This document shows, one piece after another, positions 1 through 13,900 of a stretch of DNA of 64,000 nt. The DNA comes from Nemopilema nomurai. Its lineage: Eukaryota > Cnidaria > Scyphozoa > Rhizostomeae > Rhizostomatidae. Below the pieces are notes generated by a model. The model was given only the letters and a program-made list of their open reading frames with translations, was not told the DNA's origin and did not search any database. The first letter of the stretch is position 1. Each line of letters begins with the position of its first letter. The translations under genes and the position numbers were made by a program. The stretch is taken from NCBI GenBank assembly GCA_003864495.1, contig PEDN01001355.1, positions 682,001-746,000 on the forward strand, written 5' to 3'.

Positions 1-1432
1 GTTTGAAGCCCACAATTTTGTCTTATTTTTAGCTGTGGTTTATGGCTTTTCTACCAACACGAGAAACGCAACACCAAAGTAACCTTTGTTGTCGACGGTA
101 AGCTGCAGTGAAACACTATTCAGATCTTTGTTTTTATTTGCGAAAGTACAGCAACGACGCCGTGTGGTGGCTCCCCTTGGTAGCATCTATGCTGTTTCCT
201 GTCTACTTGTAAATTCTTATTCAAAAAGGCTTTTGTTTAACCATTTTCAATCTTTCATCTTCAAACCAGTTTTTCTGTCCCTTGGTCCACACTAAGAACC
301 TAAACTTACGAGATCTAGATACAGTTAAGCCTGCAGGGAGTAAAAAATGGCAAGTTTATTGTGCTTGGTCCTTGCGCCCCTTATCGGGAAAGTCACAAGT
401 AATCGGCCGTGTTTCTGAATGCGCATCAGTTGAAAGGATTTGCCAAATACGCGGATTTCTGTATTGATTTCCTGATGCGCTTAAAAAAGTTTCGGAGAAG
501 GCTTCAGTTTTCAAAACACTATTCAGTTTGTTCCGATATAAAATAAGTTTGTTTGTGAGGAACAAGCAGCTTCTCTTAAGGAGGCTCTAGGCGAAAATCC
601 CATCTCCATATTTACTTGGGGTTTAAAGGAGGTGTAACGTTCTGTTTTGCGAAATGGCGGCATTCCTTCTCACCTCTTTGTACTTCAATACTTCTAAAAG
701 TGTATCCGTAGAATATTGGCCGTTGAATTTCTTTTTCGTGTTCTAGCTTTTGCAATCAATTTTCACATAGTGCTCAGGAGACTTTCATTTGAGCTATTTT
801 TCTTATTTCAATATTGATTATGTGTGCATAATTCAGAGGTCAAAAGGTGCCGTTATTCCAACCCATATTCTAAGAGATTAACTAAAGTTTAGCTACATGT
901 TTGCACACTATACTGCTCCCAATTGCTGTTTTATTTGGTTCTTTGAACTATCACTAGACTTCTCAAGATTGTTTCATTATTTCCAAAGCGGGTATTTGCT
1001 TAATTTGGTGGTAACACAATGAAACATTGCTCGGGAATCCCAAACGTGACTCTTGAAGGCGTTTTTTGGCATTCCAAAGCAGAGAGAGTGCTATCAGCAC
1101 TTATGACGGACCAATACTGAGGCTCTATTCAGCAGAATGATGATTTTACGCTTAGTTCACCCCGGGAACATTCAACAAGTACAGTATCTTAGGGGTGTAG
1201 TAAAACTTGTTGTTAATGCCTAAACGATAGCTAATTTTAGATCTCTTTGTTAGTATCGGTCTTTTTCCATAAGAATAACAACACTGATTTTCTGTAGAAA
1301 TTTTAGAATGCATTGTTACCAAAATTTAGTCATGAATCTCCAGTTCTATTTCAAGATTCGTGAAATATATATTTCCATCGTTCGACTTGCCTGCTGATGC
1401 TTATCTCTGCTTGCTCTTTTTTCTGTATCCAG
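1..1432. other. Unassigned 5' flank, probably introns and upstream exons of the first gene
   Basis: I see no exon here that I can support by both splice sites and reading frame. The gene whose 3' exons begin at 1433 must have at least one earlier exon, because that exon opens in mid-codon (phase 1). The missing exons may lie in this stretch or upstream of the window. The short open frames here show no recognisable domain. Confidence 0.4.
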
Positions 1433-2982
1433 GGGCTTTGGTGAAAGGCAAGGAAGACGGTGAAAATGATGGAAGACAGATATTTGCTCCAAAGAAGCAG
1501 AAGGTTAGTGAAGATGGTGTGTCATGCGGAGGCAGCGTAACTTTAAGATTGATAATGCCTTTGGGTTGCAGCAAGGAGATGCATAGCAGAAACCAACTGT
1601 CAATATCTTGTGTTCCGGAGATGACGTCATCAGTTTGAAGTGTTTAGCACCTTTGTCAAAATTATGGTTTGAAATTTTCTACTGAGCAGTTTTAAAGTAC
1701 ATTATAGTCACGAGTTCTTCAGTTCAAAGATTTTTCTAATAGTCAAAGGTATATTAATAGGCTTCTTGAAGACCACCTGATAGAATGGACATTAATAACT
1801 CCTCAGTTCTTTTCTTAAATGATATTTTCATTGAACAGTTTGATGATGGGGTTTTCTTTGTCATCTCATCCTGATAGGTCTAAGATAAACTTTCCTCATA
1901 GATAAATTTTTGTCTTAGATTATCATGAAGAAGCATACAAAGGAATTTGGTAAATTTGGTTCTGTTACCGTGTCAACTATTGACGAGGAAGAAGAAGAAA
2001 TTGAACAGGTTTGTTATTAATATTCTATCGTATAGTGATGTCATTCATAATAGTTGATAATACGTCGTATATGGTCGTTGCGTTGAAGAAGAAGACTTTA
2101 CCTATGCAGTCCACTCGAGTGGGCGTACGATTGTTGACAAGCAGTGAGACTGTCACCCATAAGAGCCACGAACTTCAAAACTGTAGCCAATTGTTTATGG
2201 TTTGAAGAGGGAATGCCATTGCAGGGCGAGATGAAAAATAGGAATGGTGCTTTTTCCAATTTTGCTCATTTCCTTCACATTTTATGATCGGTTGATTTTC
2301 GAAAAAAATGGAAGAGGTTTTTTTCTTTGTTTTCCTGCTTCGCCACTGGCAAAAGAAAACATGCCCCAAATTGAATGATATGCATTGCTTACCTCTGTGG
2401 ACTTGCTTACCTTACCTTTATAATGCCATATCTTTTCAGCAAGAGGTTGCCTCGTCGTATGCATTCAATGCTCGCGTGATCGAGAAGCAGCTGCAGAAGA
2501 AGCGGACTGCGCAACAGAAGGCGGCATTGCTGGTATTTCCATTTAGTTTAATTCATATTACGTATTATCTGGGTTTTTTGTATCTGGTAGAAAGATGAAC
2601 ATTTTCCTTGCTACATACACAGGATGTATCTCTATTTCTCACACCTTCGTACGCCAGGAATTTGTTTGCTGAACTTGAATTGTTCGAGTTTATCTGGATT
2701 ATTTTAGGGTGTCTTCTGATATTCAGTACCTTTTCTTGCTTCTCGGCTTTTTCTTGGGACAGCCACATACCCAGAAATTGCAATAGACTTGTGAGCTAAG
2801 TTCTCTAGGATCGTGTACTACACCAATTTGTAGAATCTGATTCGTGTTTTTCTGCCTGGCAGTTATCTATCCTCCCCTCTATCTTTTCCGTTATTGTACC
2901 TGATGAAGTCTCTATCATTGCACAGGTAAAAGAGGAAGAGATGCAAGCGAAAAGGCAGCGAGGGACGCTCATTGACAAGTAA
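1433..2982 (+). CDS. C-terminal exons of an unrecognised Lys/Glu-rich protein (5' incomplete)
   Basis: Four exons join in frame: 1433-1503, 1919-2008, 2440-2532 and 2926-2982 (TAA). Each is bounded by AG and GT; the first enters in phase 1 and the other junctions are phase 0. The spliced tail is about 102 residues. It has a basic stretch (FAPKKQK, then [18 protein letters not shown]), an acidic run (DEEEEEIEQ), and a basic helix-prone end ([19 protein letters not shown], ending RQRGTLIDK). Alternating basic and acidic runs are typical of small nuclear or nucleolar proteins such as ribosome-biogenesis or splicing factors, but I do not recognise the family and assign no function. The start is not visible. 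The main support for coding is that four short exons keep one frame with good splice sites. Confidence 0.6.
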
Positions 2983-4933
2983 AGAATCTAAACGGTTCTT
3001 GATAGGGAAACCCCCTTCATTTCTCTCCTAGGCATGGATGCACGATCTCATCAGCGAATGTTAATGTGCAACGCCGTGCATTTGTGACTATTTTCACTGC
3101 GCATAAAAGGCCAAAAACGAGCAATCTTTGGCAGGGATGGCTTGTAAAACTATGTTTTGTTGGATCAAGATTGTCAGTCTTTGGACATCAAGCCCATATT
3201 TTTAGATCTTGGTTTACAAGTTAGACGTAGTATAAGAGTGCTTTTTAGTGTTGAGGTCAGAGGGTAAGTTTCTATTTCTTGATACGTGATGGGGTGAAAT
3301 CTCATGTGAGGTGGTATGAGATCCTTTCATAGAGCTGCGCTGCACCTAGACTTTGAACCAAAGGCTGAAAAAGAACCCAGCATGCCTATTTCTGTGCTAG
3401 CATTGGCGTGTTTTCATGTCCTCTTCTGAACCAGATTCATCTTGTCAAGCGTTTTTTTATTTCTTAACTGTACATATTAAAAAATATTAGAGACAGAACC
3501 TTTACTAGCGTTTTCCTAAATGTTTAAGCTACAAAGAACTTCAGGCTCCTCTGATTTATGCAGGTTCAGGCCAGTACTGGCTCGATGTAAACCTTTTTCT
3601 TCTCAAGGCCTACCATAATCTTTTCGCATGTGCATTAATTTATAGTGGCTCATTTTGTAAACTCTTTTTACAACAAACGAAGCATTTAAAATTATTTTTA
3701 TTTCTGCTTTCAATTTCTGATATCCGCAAGAGATCTAATTTAAAATGCTGTTCAAGATCTTCCCTGAATCGAAATTGATCTTCATTCATCTTCTTTCGCT
3801 GATTATGTTGCTTTTTTGTTTGAAATTTCTACCAAGATTTTACTTGCTTTGAAATGATACTATTTTATGTGTTATACAAACTTTTTGAAAAGCCCTCAAG
3901 GCCTCTCTCATAAACTTTATTGGTGATCGTTGTTATTATCTTTGTTGTAAGAATTCTGCCTGGGATCGTGTTTGTTCCAGTAAGTTTTCCCATTAGTTAG
4001 GATTTTCCCGCTTAAACAAAATCTTTACACACTTAAAGTACATTTGCGCCCGACACTCATTAGAGTGTGCAAACTTCGGAAAATGACAGAAGTTGACAAA
4101 ATGAATCGCTTGTTGTAGACCTGCCATTTGATCAATCAGCGTCTACATCGAACCTTCTTTTAGAAGAGTTCAGGTGAAGAGGCCAACTCTCCTTGTCCAT
4201 TTAGAACGAGACTTTGCATACAAATGTAAACAGACTATAAAACTCCTAGATACAGTAACGACCTAGTTTGTCTAATGATCGTCTGTTTGTGTATCAGGGG
4301 CGGATCCAGACGTTAGCAACCTTTGCGCGAGCATAAGTCAGATTTCCTCAAACAATTTCCTTTTGCATCAATTAACGTCATCCAATGCCACAAAAATTCT
4401 TCCTGTTCTCTGGAATTACACCACAACCTATTGCCGCTATTGCTGTTGCTTCGTTCGTCAACCATGTAGAACCAATCCTGAATCTTTACTGTGTAAACAT
4501 GAACTGTTGCAACTGTTCCATTTTCTCTTGTGCAAACAGGGTCTTACATCTTTCATCATGATGATCTTATTTATTACATTTGCATTATATTTGACTTAAA
4601 GACAACGGCTTGTTTTTCATGGTAATGGATAATTTGTGTCCTTTATACTGTCAATATTTAAAGTTTGTTTCGAGTTTGTTTGTGCTTGGTTTGTGCATGA
4701 TGTCTGTTTCGAGATGGTCTGCAAATTGTTATATTTTACGAATTGGACAATAGGTCTAATGCAAATTATCCCGGGTTTCGTATCCGTGTTTTTCTGTTTT
4801 GGTAACAGTAGAAAAGACCATTGTACGTTTCCCGCGAAAAGGAAGTTGCACGATGACGTGCGTGGTACCGGAAGATTTCGAATGCGAGCAAGGCTGGCTT
4901 TTCTTCCGCTTTTGTGTTTTCGTCCATGTCAAC
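2983..4933. other. Intergenic region between the first gene and the CCP/WSC/NTR gene
   Basis: This holds the 3' flank of the first gene and the presumed promoter and 5' UTR of the next. A lone sequence resembling a hAT-type transposon end (CAGGGGCGGATCC) starts at 4295, but no matching inverted partner is visible nearby. No other gene or repeat can be supported. Confidence 0.5.
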
Positions 4934-7900
4934 ATGGCGGGCGGTGGGTGTTTGGCTTTGTCGATGCTCGTGTTTTCGGTGCTGCTTTGCACTTGCACTC
5001 TCGAAGGTAAGGCTGTAGAGATGTGCTGCCGATTAAATCTTGCTCTGTAAATTCAGGCTTTTTTGTCAAGATCTTCGCATGCCATTGATTGTCGCAATCA
5101 TTGTCTTGTTTTTTACTTCAAAGTCACGCCTCTGCGTGGAAAAGTCTAATTTCTACACTTCGCATTTGTTTACTATTTAATTGCCCATTGTTTTTGCCCG
5201 GATTACAAGGTGATACATGCCCTGTAAGTTGAGCATAAAGGTTGTGAATTTCGTGAATGTGGTGAGTATCGACATGAAGCTGTGTCGATAACTTGACCAC
5301 AATTACCATCCTCTATTTGTTGCCCTAAATCCACAAGTCGTCTCTGAAAGATCGTCCTTGCACAGGAAAGGTATGTTAGCCAGACTTTTGAAAAGCATCA
5401 TACTCTCTTCAGCTGTGCCTGCGTTCTTTACTACTGGTCCATCCCGTGAAAGGGCTATGGTTTCTCTCTTGCATTTCAAGGTAATAGGATTCTGGGACCC
5501 CATGTCTAAGCCCTTCCTAGAGAAAATTGTATGGTGTTATCTAAAACAGCAAAAATTGCCCCACTCTTGTAAGCGCTCTTTCTTTGACTTTTAAACCCAG
5601 GGATTTTCTGCCAGGGTCCTCGCGGATCAAGTCTAAACGCTAAGAAAACAAAGGTAATGAAAGGCCAAAGAATCTCTAATTGCACTGGAGTGCAAATACT
5701 TTGGAGCAACCTTCACTAATAATGGATACGTCGCTGTATAGATCAAGAGATGAATTAGTATTGCGAAGAATGCGACGACTTGGGAATGTATGGAGCTCTC
5801 GATGCAATAAGAGAGATGTTTTTTCTCTAATGCAGCTTATAGGTCTGCGTCTTGGCTAATCATTCAGGCTAAAAAACCGGAAGTGTTCAGAAAGATTGGA
5901 AGAATTGGTCCTACCGAAGAGAACTTTGCTCTGAGTGAAAATGTCAAGAAGGTATATGGACTTAAATGGTTGTGCTAGAAAGAAAGGCTCGCCCGAGATC
6001 GGCTGTTTAGAGTTGTCACATAGGTGTTCAACACGTAAGATTTCGCTCGCTATGATGACGTCACCAGTGGACACCTGGGACGGGAAAATGTTACTGTTAA
6101 TTTCAACATGAAGCATTAAAGCAGCGCTTCAAAAATAAAGTAAAATTTGTCTGACGGAGGGTTACGCAGGGAAGGTTTCCTTTCCCGTTCCTGACTTTTC
6201 TATAAAAACCACAGAAAGTTGCCTAAGGGATGCCTGTGCGCTGAGGGTCTTCCTCTTCATATCACACGCAGACACACAACGTGCCTCTTCCCCCCTCCCG
6301 GTAAATTTCTGTAAAAGTCTGCAAGTCGACCCTAGTAACTTTCCTTATATCACCGAAGAAACCTAATCTATGAGCATTTGAAATTATCTATTAAATTATA
6401 TATGAAACATTTGAAATGAATGAATGAAATGAGCAAGAGACGGCTCGTTTTTTTTCGCTACCACCGCTCGTTGAATGTGCTTTTAAGAGAGCGCAAAGAT
6501 AGTTTGTCGTGTACAACCACATTTCCTTGTTTGAAAAATGACAAGATTGCTTTTTTCGTAAGTAACGGCGTCGTGTCCAAGAAGAACAGAACGGAGTGGA
6601 CGATGCAAACCTCCCTGCACATCCGACAGCCAATGCAGTGGCAAAAAGGCGTGCCTGTGTGACGGTCTATGCGGAATGAGCTGCATTAGGAAAGGTGATT
6701 ATTCTCTTTAGCTATTAAAACCTATATAGATGGCTTATAAGAACCAACAAGCCATCGAATTCAAATCTCCAATAACAGTAATAATAATAATAATAATCTC
6801 CATTCAATGAGTTCGAAGGGACCTCTCTTTCAGCAATTTTCAAGATGGACTACTTTACATTTAAAGTGAAGAATAATAGATTATTTGAAATAGTATGTGT
6901 TCTAATTTTCAGAATTTTGGTTACATTGGATGGACTGCAGTATTTTATGTTGTTTACCTCCCGCGGATATCGCTTTAATTATGTATCGCGATTATTTGTT
7001 TAAAGTGTTTATTTATTTGTTTATTTATTTTTTTGATGATGAAACCAGAGTCTGTTGTACAAATTATTGGGTGCTTTTCAAGAATTAGGGCTCCTCTAAT
7101 TGTTGGTTTTTGGTTTTCCTGTCAAATTAGGCCTGAAATGTCGCAGTGACTACTACGACGCGCCTAAGCATGGGCAACGAAGCATCAGAGGCATGAAACA
7201 CGGCGATAATGTAGTGTACAGCTGCCGAGACGGATACACGCTATTTGGACCGAGAATAATGACATGCAGTGGCATTCGGAAATGGAAACCGTGGGACCAA
7301 GGGAAGCCAGTATGCAGTAAGTGCCCCTTTGCCATACACTCTTGCCAGCACAAATGTCAATATTGTGAACCGTTCTTGCAGCACTTGACAATCTCTCTAA
7401 AGGTATTGAAACAGAATTATCGCAATGGCAATGCTTCACTTACGTAATGCACAATGCGATGATTTACCTTTATTTCGTTTACATTTCGTATCGTGTTCTG
7501 TTCTATATCAATATCTATATCTATCTATATCAATTCGACAAAAAGTTGAATCATTTTCTATTAAACATATAATCTTTCAGCTTTGATTCCCCTTGAACAG
7601 GAGAACATGCAATAGCTTCTAACAACTTCATTGCTGTTACCAAGCGAATCTATTCTACGCGAAAATTGAAAAACCAAAGCATATGGCCAATTCTAGTTCC
7701 CAAAATGCAAAAAAGCAATTATCACTCATGAAATGAATAAAATCATCATGCTCTTGTTGTCCTTTTAAAAAGATAGCGCAAAAAACTTGTAAACAAAGGG
7801 GTCTAACACCCTTTCTGTACCAATGAGACTGGATTTTTTGCATTGAAATTCCAATGTCCCTGACTTTGTTCAATCTAGTTTAATGCTAGCACCCCTACCA

Positions 7901-10900
7901 AATGTAAGGTACACCCACCAACATTTATCATATCTTATGGCTGCATCACATTTTACTGGGACCTTAAAGTTAATTCTAATAGAAATATCAGACAGTTTTG
8001 TGAAAATTACCGGAAAAAGCTCATACGGTTTCGGATGAATTCAGATATTAAGTCCGTGATCAATTAAGGATATTAAATGCGTTGGTTTTATTAGCCTCGC
8101 AATGAACCCTTTCAGCCTCTTTACGCACCATGTAAAGCATGATGTCACTGATCTCAGTGCGTACAATTGAAATCACTGGTCGAGATAAGTGAGGTAAGGC
8201 ATTTTTAGGTGTTGCAATTGCCCCAGGCCACAACGTAAGCTTCCTATGATAGCGAATTCAATCAGTACGTTTGTAGAACAAAAAATATGATCATTTTTTT
8301 TTATAAAAAGGTTTAAATTTTGGCAATGTAGTAAAATATGTGTGCAAAGTCAACATGATGACAACAGTACAGCTTTTGCTGTCATATACCCTCATTGTTT
8401 CTTGTATTGAGTGCTCCGTGTCATTGGACCCGAGTAGGAAGAAGTCATATACAGCCGTTATCCGTCAAAGCTATTTCAAGTGTTTTCTTAAAAAAAAACC
8501 AAAGGTCATTATCAAGATGATGACGTTGGTAACAAGGGAACTTTGCCATCAATATTTTCATCTCAAAAGAAGCTTTTTCCAATTGTCTTGCTAGTTTGTT
8601 GATCACGCGCCCCACCTTCCAAGTACCACTTCTAGGCTATCATATTGGTTCTAGCCTCCTCATCGATCCAAGCTCCCTTTTTAATTTAACCTTCCAAGCA
8701 ATAGGATCGAGAGGCCTTTAATATATCTTGTATGCAATTTGTTGTCAGAAGTTCTGTTGAGTGCAGCGGGTGCTTGGCACTTTCAGACGAATACTTTCTG
8801 GGTTGGCGAAATAACGCCATTCATTTGAGTTGAGATTCCCTTCAAAGTCACAGTTGGTTCTTTAGGTCAATTTAATTTCACCTTTGTCTTTTTTTAAGCA
8901 AACGATATCCCGTTAACCAAGGGGTACTCAATGACGGCTTATATATTCCCAAAGGCCCTTTCTCATGCTTGTTGTCTTTTAAAACTAGAAAGACTTTGCA
9001 AGGATCCTGGTGCTCCTGCAAACGGAAGGAGAAATGGAGATAATCTCGAGGTCGGAGCTAGGGTTACATTCCTGTGCAACCCAGGCTACAAATTGGTTGG
9101 ACAGCAATCGGCCAAATGTCGACGAAACTTAAGGTGGAGCAGTCCGCTGCCAGTATGCAAAGGTAAGGAAGAATTGATCGAGCTACTCCAATTCGCAAAG
9201 CGAGACGAATGTGACAATCGCATTAAGAGACCTGGGTACAACTTGCTTTTGTTACGTCACAATTCAAATTTACAATCTCAAATGTCAAATTGTTATTTTC
9301 TTGCTCAGATTGCGTTGCCTTCTAATATTGAATGTTGTTTAAGCACCGCTTTGTTGGATATTTTGAGATGTTAGATGCGGAGACAAACAACGAATCTTTT
9401 AGTGCAGCGCGGCCTCTTTAGTTCGTTCAGTTGAATTCGCCTCCAAGTGTGTTTCTCCTACTTACAGTGGAAGAATGCGCAGCGCCGGCGACACCTGCCC
9501 ACGCAGTGATCAGAAAAGGCAGGCGGGATCGGTATACTTACGGGGATCGAGTTTTCTTTGCATGCGTAGAAGGATACGGTCGTTTCGGAGCTTCCCATAC
9601 TGTTTGCATAGGACAGCAATGGTCAAGAACAAGTCTCCAGTGTCAGCGTATGTCTCATTCTATATCCCATTTGTAGAAGTGTCAATCTTTGTGATGCATC
9701 ATCTAATTTTTTACTATGTTAAGTAATCTCATTCACATGCAATATTTGCACTTTTTAGCATCCTAGCGTTTAGATTTATGTATCTAGCCATGCGTCGCTC
9801 TCTAATTGGCGTAGTTGTGTTCAAATCGAAATCAACACGATTGCTATCAAGCAATCATGAGAAGTAAAACATATGGACAGTTTTGTGAAGAGCTTTTTAT
9901 ACGATGTATTCGATTGGGTTTAATCACGTGTTTGCTTCTAGCTAATCAACCAATAGCATAATGCTAATGCTCATCACATACATTGCAGCAAAAAGCTGTG
10001 GACACCCGGGCCGGATCAGGAATGGCCGAGTGACTGGAAATGTGTACACCTATGGCAACGAAATTTCATACAGTTGCAACAAAGGTTTTAAGTTAGTAGG
10101 ATTGCTTAACAGATTTTGCTTGCCAAATCAAAGATGGAGTGGCAGCCAGCCTATATGTGAAGGTATCAGCTTAAATTTCTAGCATTGTTTTGCTCACCAT
10201 TTGTGTTGGCGCTGACTGTTAATATCTGGCAAGTTTTCCCTTTGATGAGACCCTATAGTTATCCCCTCTACACGTAGGATTCCCCTCAGTCTTTCAAACG
10301 CGCGTAGGATTTGTGAGAATAATCATATATGAATTTTCTTCATTTACACAGTTATTCATTGCGGAACGATGCCACGTTTACCTAATGGAAGATTCAAAGG
10401 ATCTTTAACAGTCTACGGTTCAAGAAGGATCGCTGAGTGTAACGTGGGTTATATTCTGCAAGGAAGCAAAAAGATTATATGCGGTAACGGTAACTGGAGA
10501 TATGAAGCCGTAGTTTCGCGTTGCGTTGGTAAGCTCCTATAAAGTGACAAATTTGTCTACTTCAGTGTTTACAATAAATAAAGCAAAATTAGTTATTAAT
10601 CAAAATCTTGGAATAAGTATTAGATGAACTATGTCATATGTCATACACCTAACATACGGCACCAAGAATCTGTTCACTAAACAGCATTTATCAGACAGAA
10701 TATATTGTTACTTTTAAGACAAGAAGACATATATTGGTTTAGAAAATAGAAACAAATTTAGGCTTAGGAAAGACAGAGAAAAAAATGTAACTGCAAGAAA
10801 AAACAGGAGATTAAGTCTAGAAAAAAGCATTTTTTATTTTAAGGCATTTTAAGGCCAACAGGCTTTATGTTTAAAGCTTGAAGTCTTTTCTCCTTGTCAC

Positions 10901-13900
10901 TGATAGTCTGCTGCATATTCTTTTGTCTTACAAACAATATTATCAATGCCATTAGCTCTACAAAAGCCTGTTAGAGCATTGCAATTCAAGATTTATGTAT
11001 CACATTCAGGGACGGACTTACCGGGGGGTTGTGTGATGCAAAACCCCCCCCAAATTTATAAAGAGAAATTCAAAAATGGGCGTTTCTATTATTTCCCAGG
11101 CACTTGAAGGGCTTGACACTAAAATCCGATCGTTATCTTATACCACCCCCCCCCCCCCCCCTATCGTTGCCTCTTAAATCCGCCCCTGATCACATTAAAT
11201 ATTGTTCGCATATTCAGGTCTTCAGGTATTCTCAATTGTGCATTAAATGGCTTATAAAACAACATTTCATTTCAGAAACAACATGCGAGCCCATCAAGAT
11301 TGCCAACGGTCGAGTAGCTACTGGCCAGCTAAAGGACTACAGGCCTGGCGACACAGTCTCCATCAGGTGCAGCGATGGGTACAAAGTTGTAGGTAGTAAT
11401 CATCTGCAATGCCAGAGCAACGGCCAGTGGTCACCTGATGAACCTAGCTGTGTTCGAGTCAGTACGTGCAAGCTACTCATGTATTTTCAACTTTTTATGC
11501 TTTATTAGTATATCCCATATTGGACTTGGCATTCCTGTTTGCCCCCTCTTGGACTCAACATGAGGATCACTACCATTTTCCAGCATCCATTTTTCGCAGG
11601 TTATGTGTAGAGAAATGTTGACGTTGCTGGATTCTTCAAAATTTTGAGAGCTTATAAAATTTTACTACTGGATTTAAGGTGTTTTAATTTTGGACTCGAT
11701 ATTTGCACTTATTGAGGTTTACAAAGAATTTGTTAACAATTAGTGTAACTTTGATTATAAACTTATTCAACTCCCAAAGTATCGAAGTATCGAAAAGGTG
11801 TACTACTTTGGTGCCACGGCAGAGTAAGGTTTCGTACTCAAGGGCAGGAAGCAGACATGTGGAGAATACGTGTGGCAAGGACGTGTTCCTTCTTGCGAGC
11901 GTTTGTTGAAAATTTCTTGAAATGCCCTTTATTTGTTCCGGAGTCGATTCTCTAATCTCATTTTCGTTGTTGGCAACGGGTCAGGATAGGGAATCTTAAC
12001 ATCTATACTCAATGATTATGTTCCATGGTTATGTGAAGAAGCGAGGTGGGAGGAATATAGATATGGCTTGCATTTCTTTGAAAAGAATGTTCGCTCATGA
12101 AATGATTCATGTTCAGAAAATTCATAAAAAATTATAAAGTTTAAAATTCATAATTCGAATAAAATTCGAAAAGATGTCTTGATTAGAAGTTTGAATGGAT
12201 TCAATAACGATTGAATGGATATATGTTTCTACGTCACTATTTTCCTTGTCCGTGAATGTTGCCGTATTAAATTTATAAGGTTTTAAATTTTTCGGAAAAA
12301 ACTTTCTTTCTATTTGATGATTTGCCTTTCTGTTAGTTTATATAAAATAATTCCGGTAACCGGCAGGAAAAATAAACTGTAACTAGTGCTATGCACTTTC
12401 ATTAAGAACCTTAAAACGATTTGACAACACTTTCTTCAACCCAAACTTTTTGTTTTTCTTGTTCATGAAGTTTCGCCAGATCCCGTGCTGGCGTATGAAA
12501 ATGTAAATGGAAATTGGGATTCCCCTTTCATAAAAACTGCGTACTTTTGTCCTGGGCAGTGTTTTTCATAGTATTTCTTTATTTACAATGGCTAGAAATA
12601 GAAGAGCCAATTTTTTTCTAGCTTGAAAACTGGCTCCGCAATTTATAGCTATTCGACGTTCTGTACCACGAAGCATTTATTCACGTTTCTACATTTCAGT
12701 TTATTTCTACATTTCAGGAGTCATTGTGCCGCTAGACAAAGATAGCTCTAAACGTTATGTTGGCTGCTTCGAAGACGAAGAAAATCGCGCCTTAGAGTTT
12801 CAAGGCTATCTTTCTGTCGATAGATTAGCATATGGTGAAACGTTTATTCAGAAATGCATAGAAATATGCAGACAAAGGGGTAAATCGTACGCTGGACTCC
12901 AGTATAGAAAAGAATGTTTCTGTGGTGAGACGTATAAGAAGTATGGTGAGGTCAATGAGCAATTGTGCAGCGAAAGATGCTTAGACGGGACGGGAAAGTG
13001 CGGGGGCACGTGGAAAAATTCTGTCTATAAAACTGGTAGGCACCTTATTCAAAATTATTCATATTTAATGTAACTTGAATTGAGCGTAGCGCTTGATATT
13101 CTTTTTAAGCAAGATTAAGACATTCTTGACCACATATCATTTCTGTCTTTAATCAAGACCGCGTGCCCTGTCTTTCCACCCGTTCCCATATGGCTATGTC
13201 ACTTGGAGCCCTATAGCATAAAGGCAGCATTCTCATCTGCACCCTACTTCCAACAAGTCCAGGCGCGGCGGGGAAAAGACATTTTCAATGAGCACCCAAT
13301 CAGAGAAAGTTCAACGTTACAGTCACTTGGAAATTATCTCGACTCGCTCAACAGGAGTGTTTTTCTACTTGAAAAGCTGAAGTGTAGTGCCATGACAGTG
13401 CCATTTTGGCTGTGCCTTGATATCTGTGCATGGGTATTTGTGTCCGTTTTGTGAATTATAGTCAGCATACACATTGGCAAGTTTTTGGTGGATAATAACA
13501 TTTGCCACAAAATTTGTAAGGTACTTAATTGAAAAGTAGTCATTGGTTTGAAAAGATTGCCTCGTGCTTTACTAATTAGTATATGATGTTTGATAATCGA
13601 TTGCGTTGGGTTGCCTTGTGTTATGTCGATGAATAGATGCTGTCGTCTCGTGAAAATGCAATGATTTATCTGACACCTTGATGCACGTTGTTCTCAGGTT
13701 GCATACAGCCAGATGATCCTGAAAATGGCAAAGGCGTTAGGCGGCTGGACTACTCCCAGGATGATGAAGGCGAATACAAATGCAGAGCGGGCTTCACCCT
13801 CGAAGGAACGAAGCAACGGTGTAAAGGATTTGATTGGGTCGGTGAAGTTCCCAAGTGTAAAGGTTAGGCAAATTATTAATGCTACAAACTTAACTATGCT

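Noticed and set aside
4295..4320. CAGGGGCGGATCC terminus upstream of the CCP gene
   Set aside because: Only one end is present, so no element can be bounded.
8340..8594. Cys-containing frame considered as another CCP or signal exon
   Set aside because: Cysteine spacing does not fit CCP, and no phase-1 splice sites flank it.
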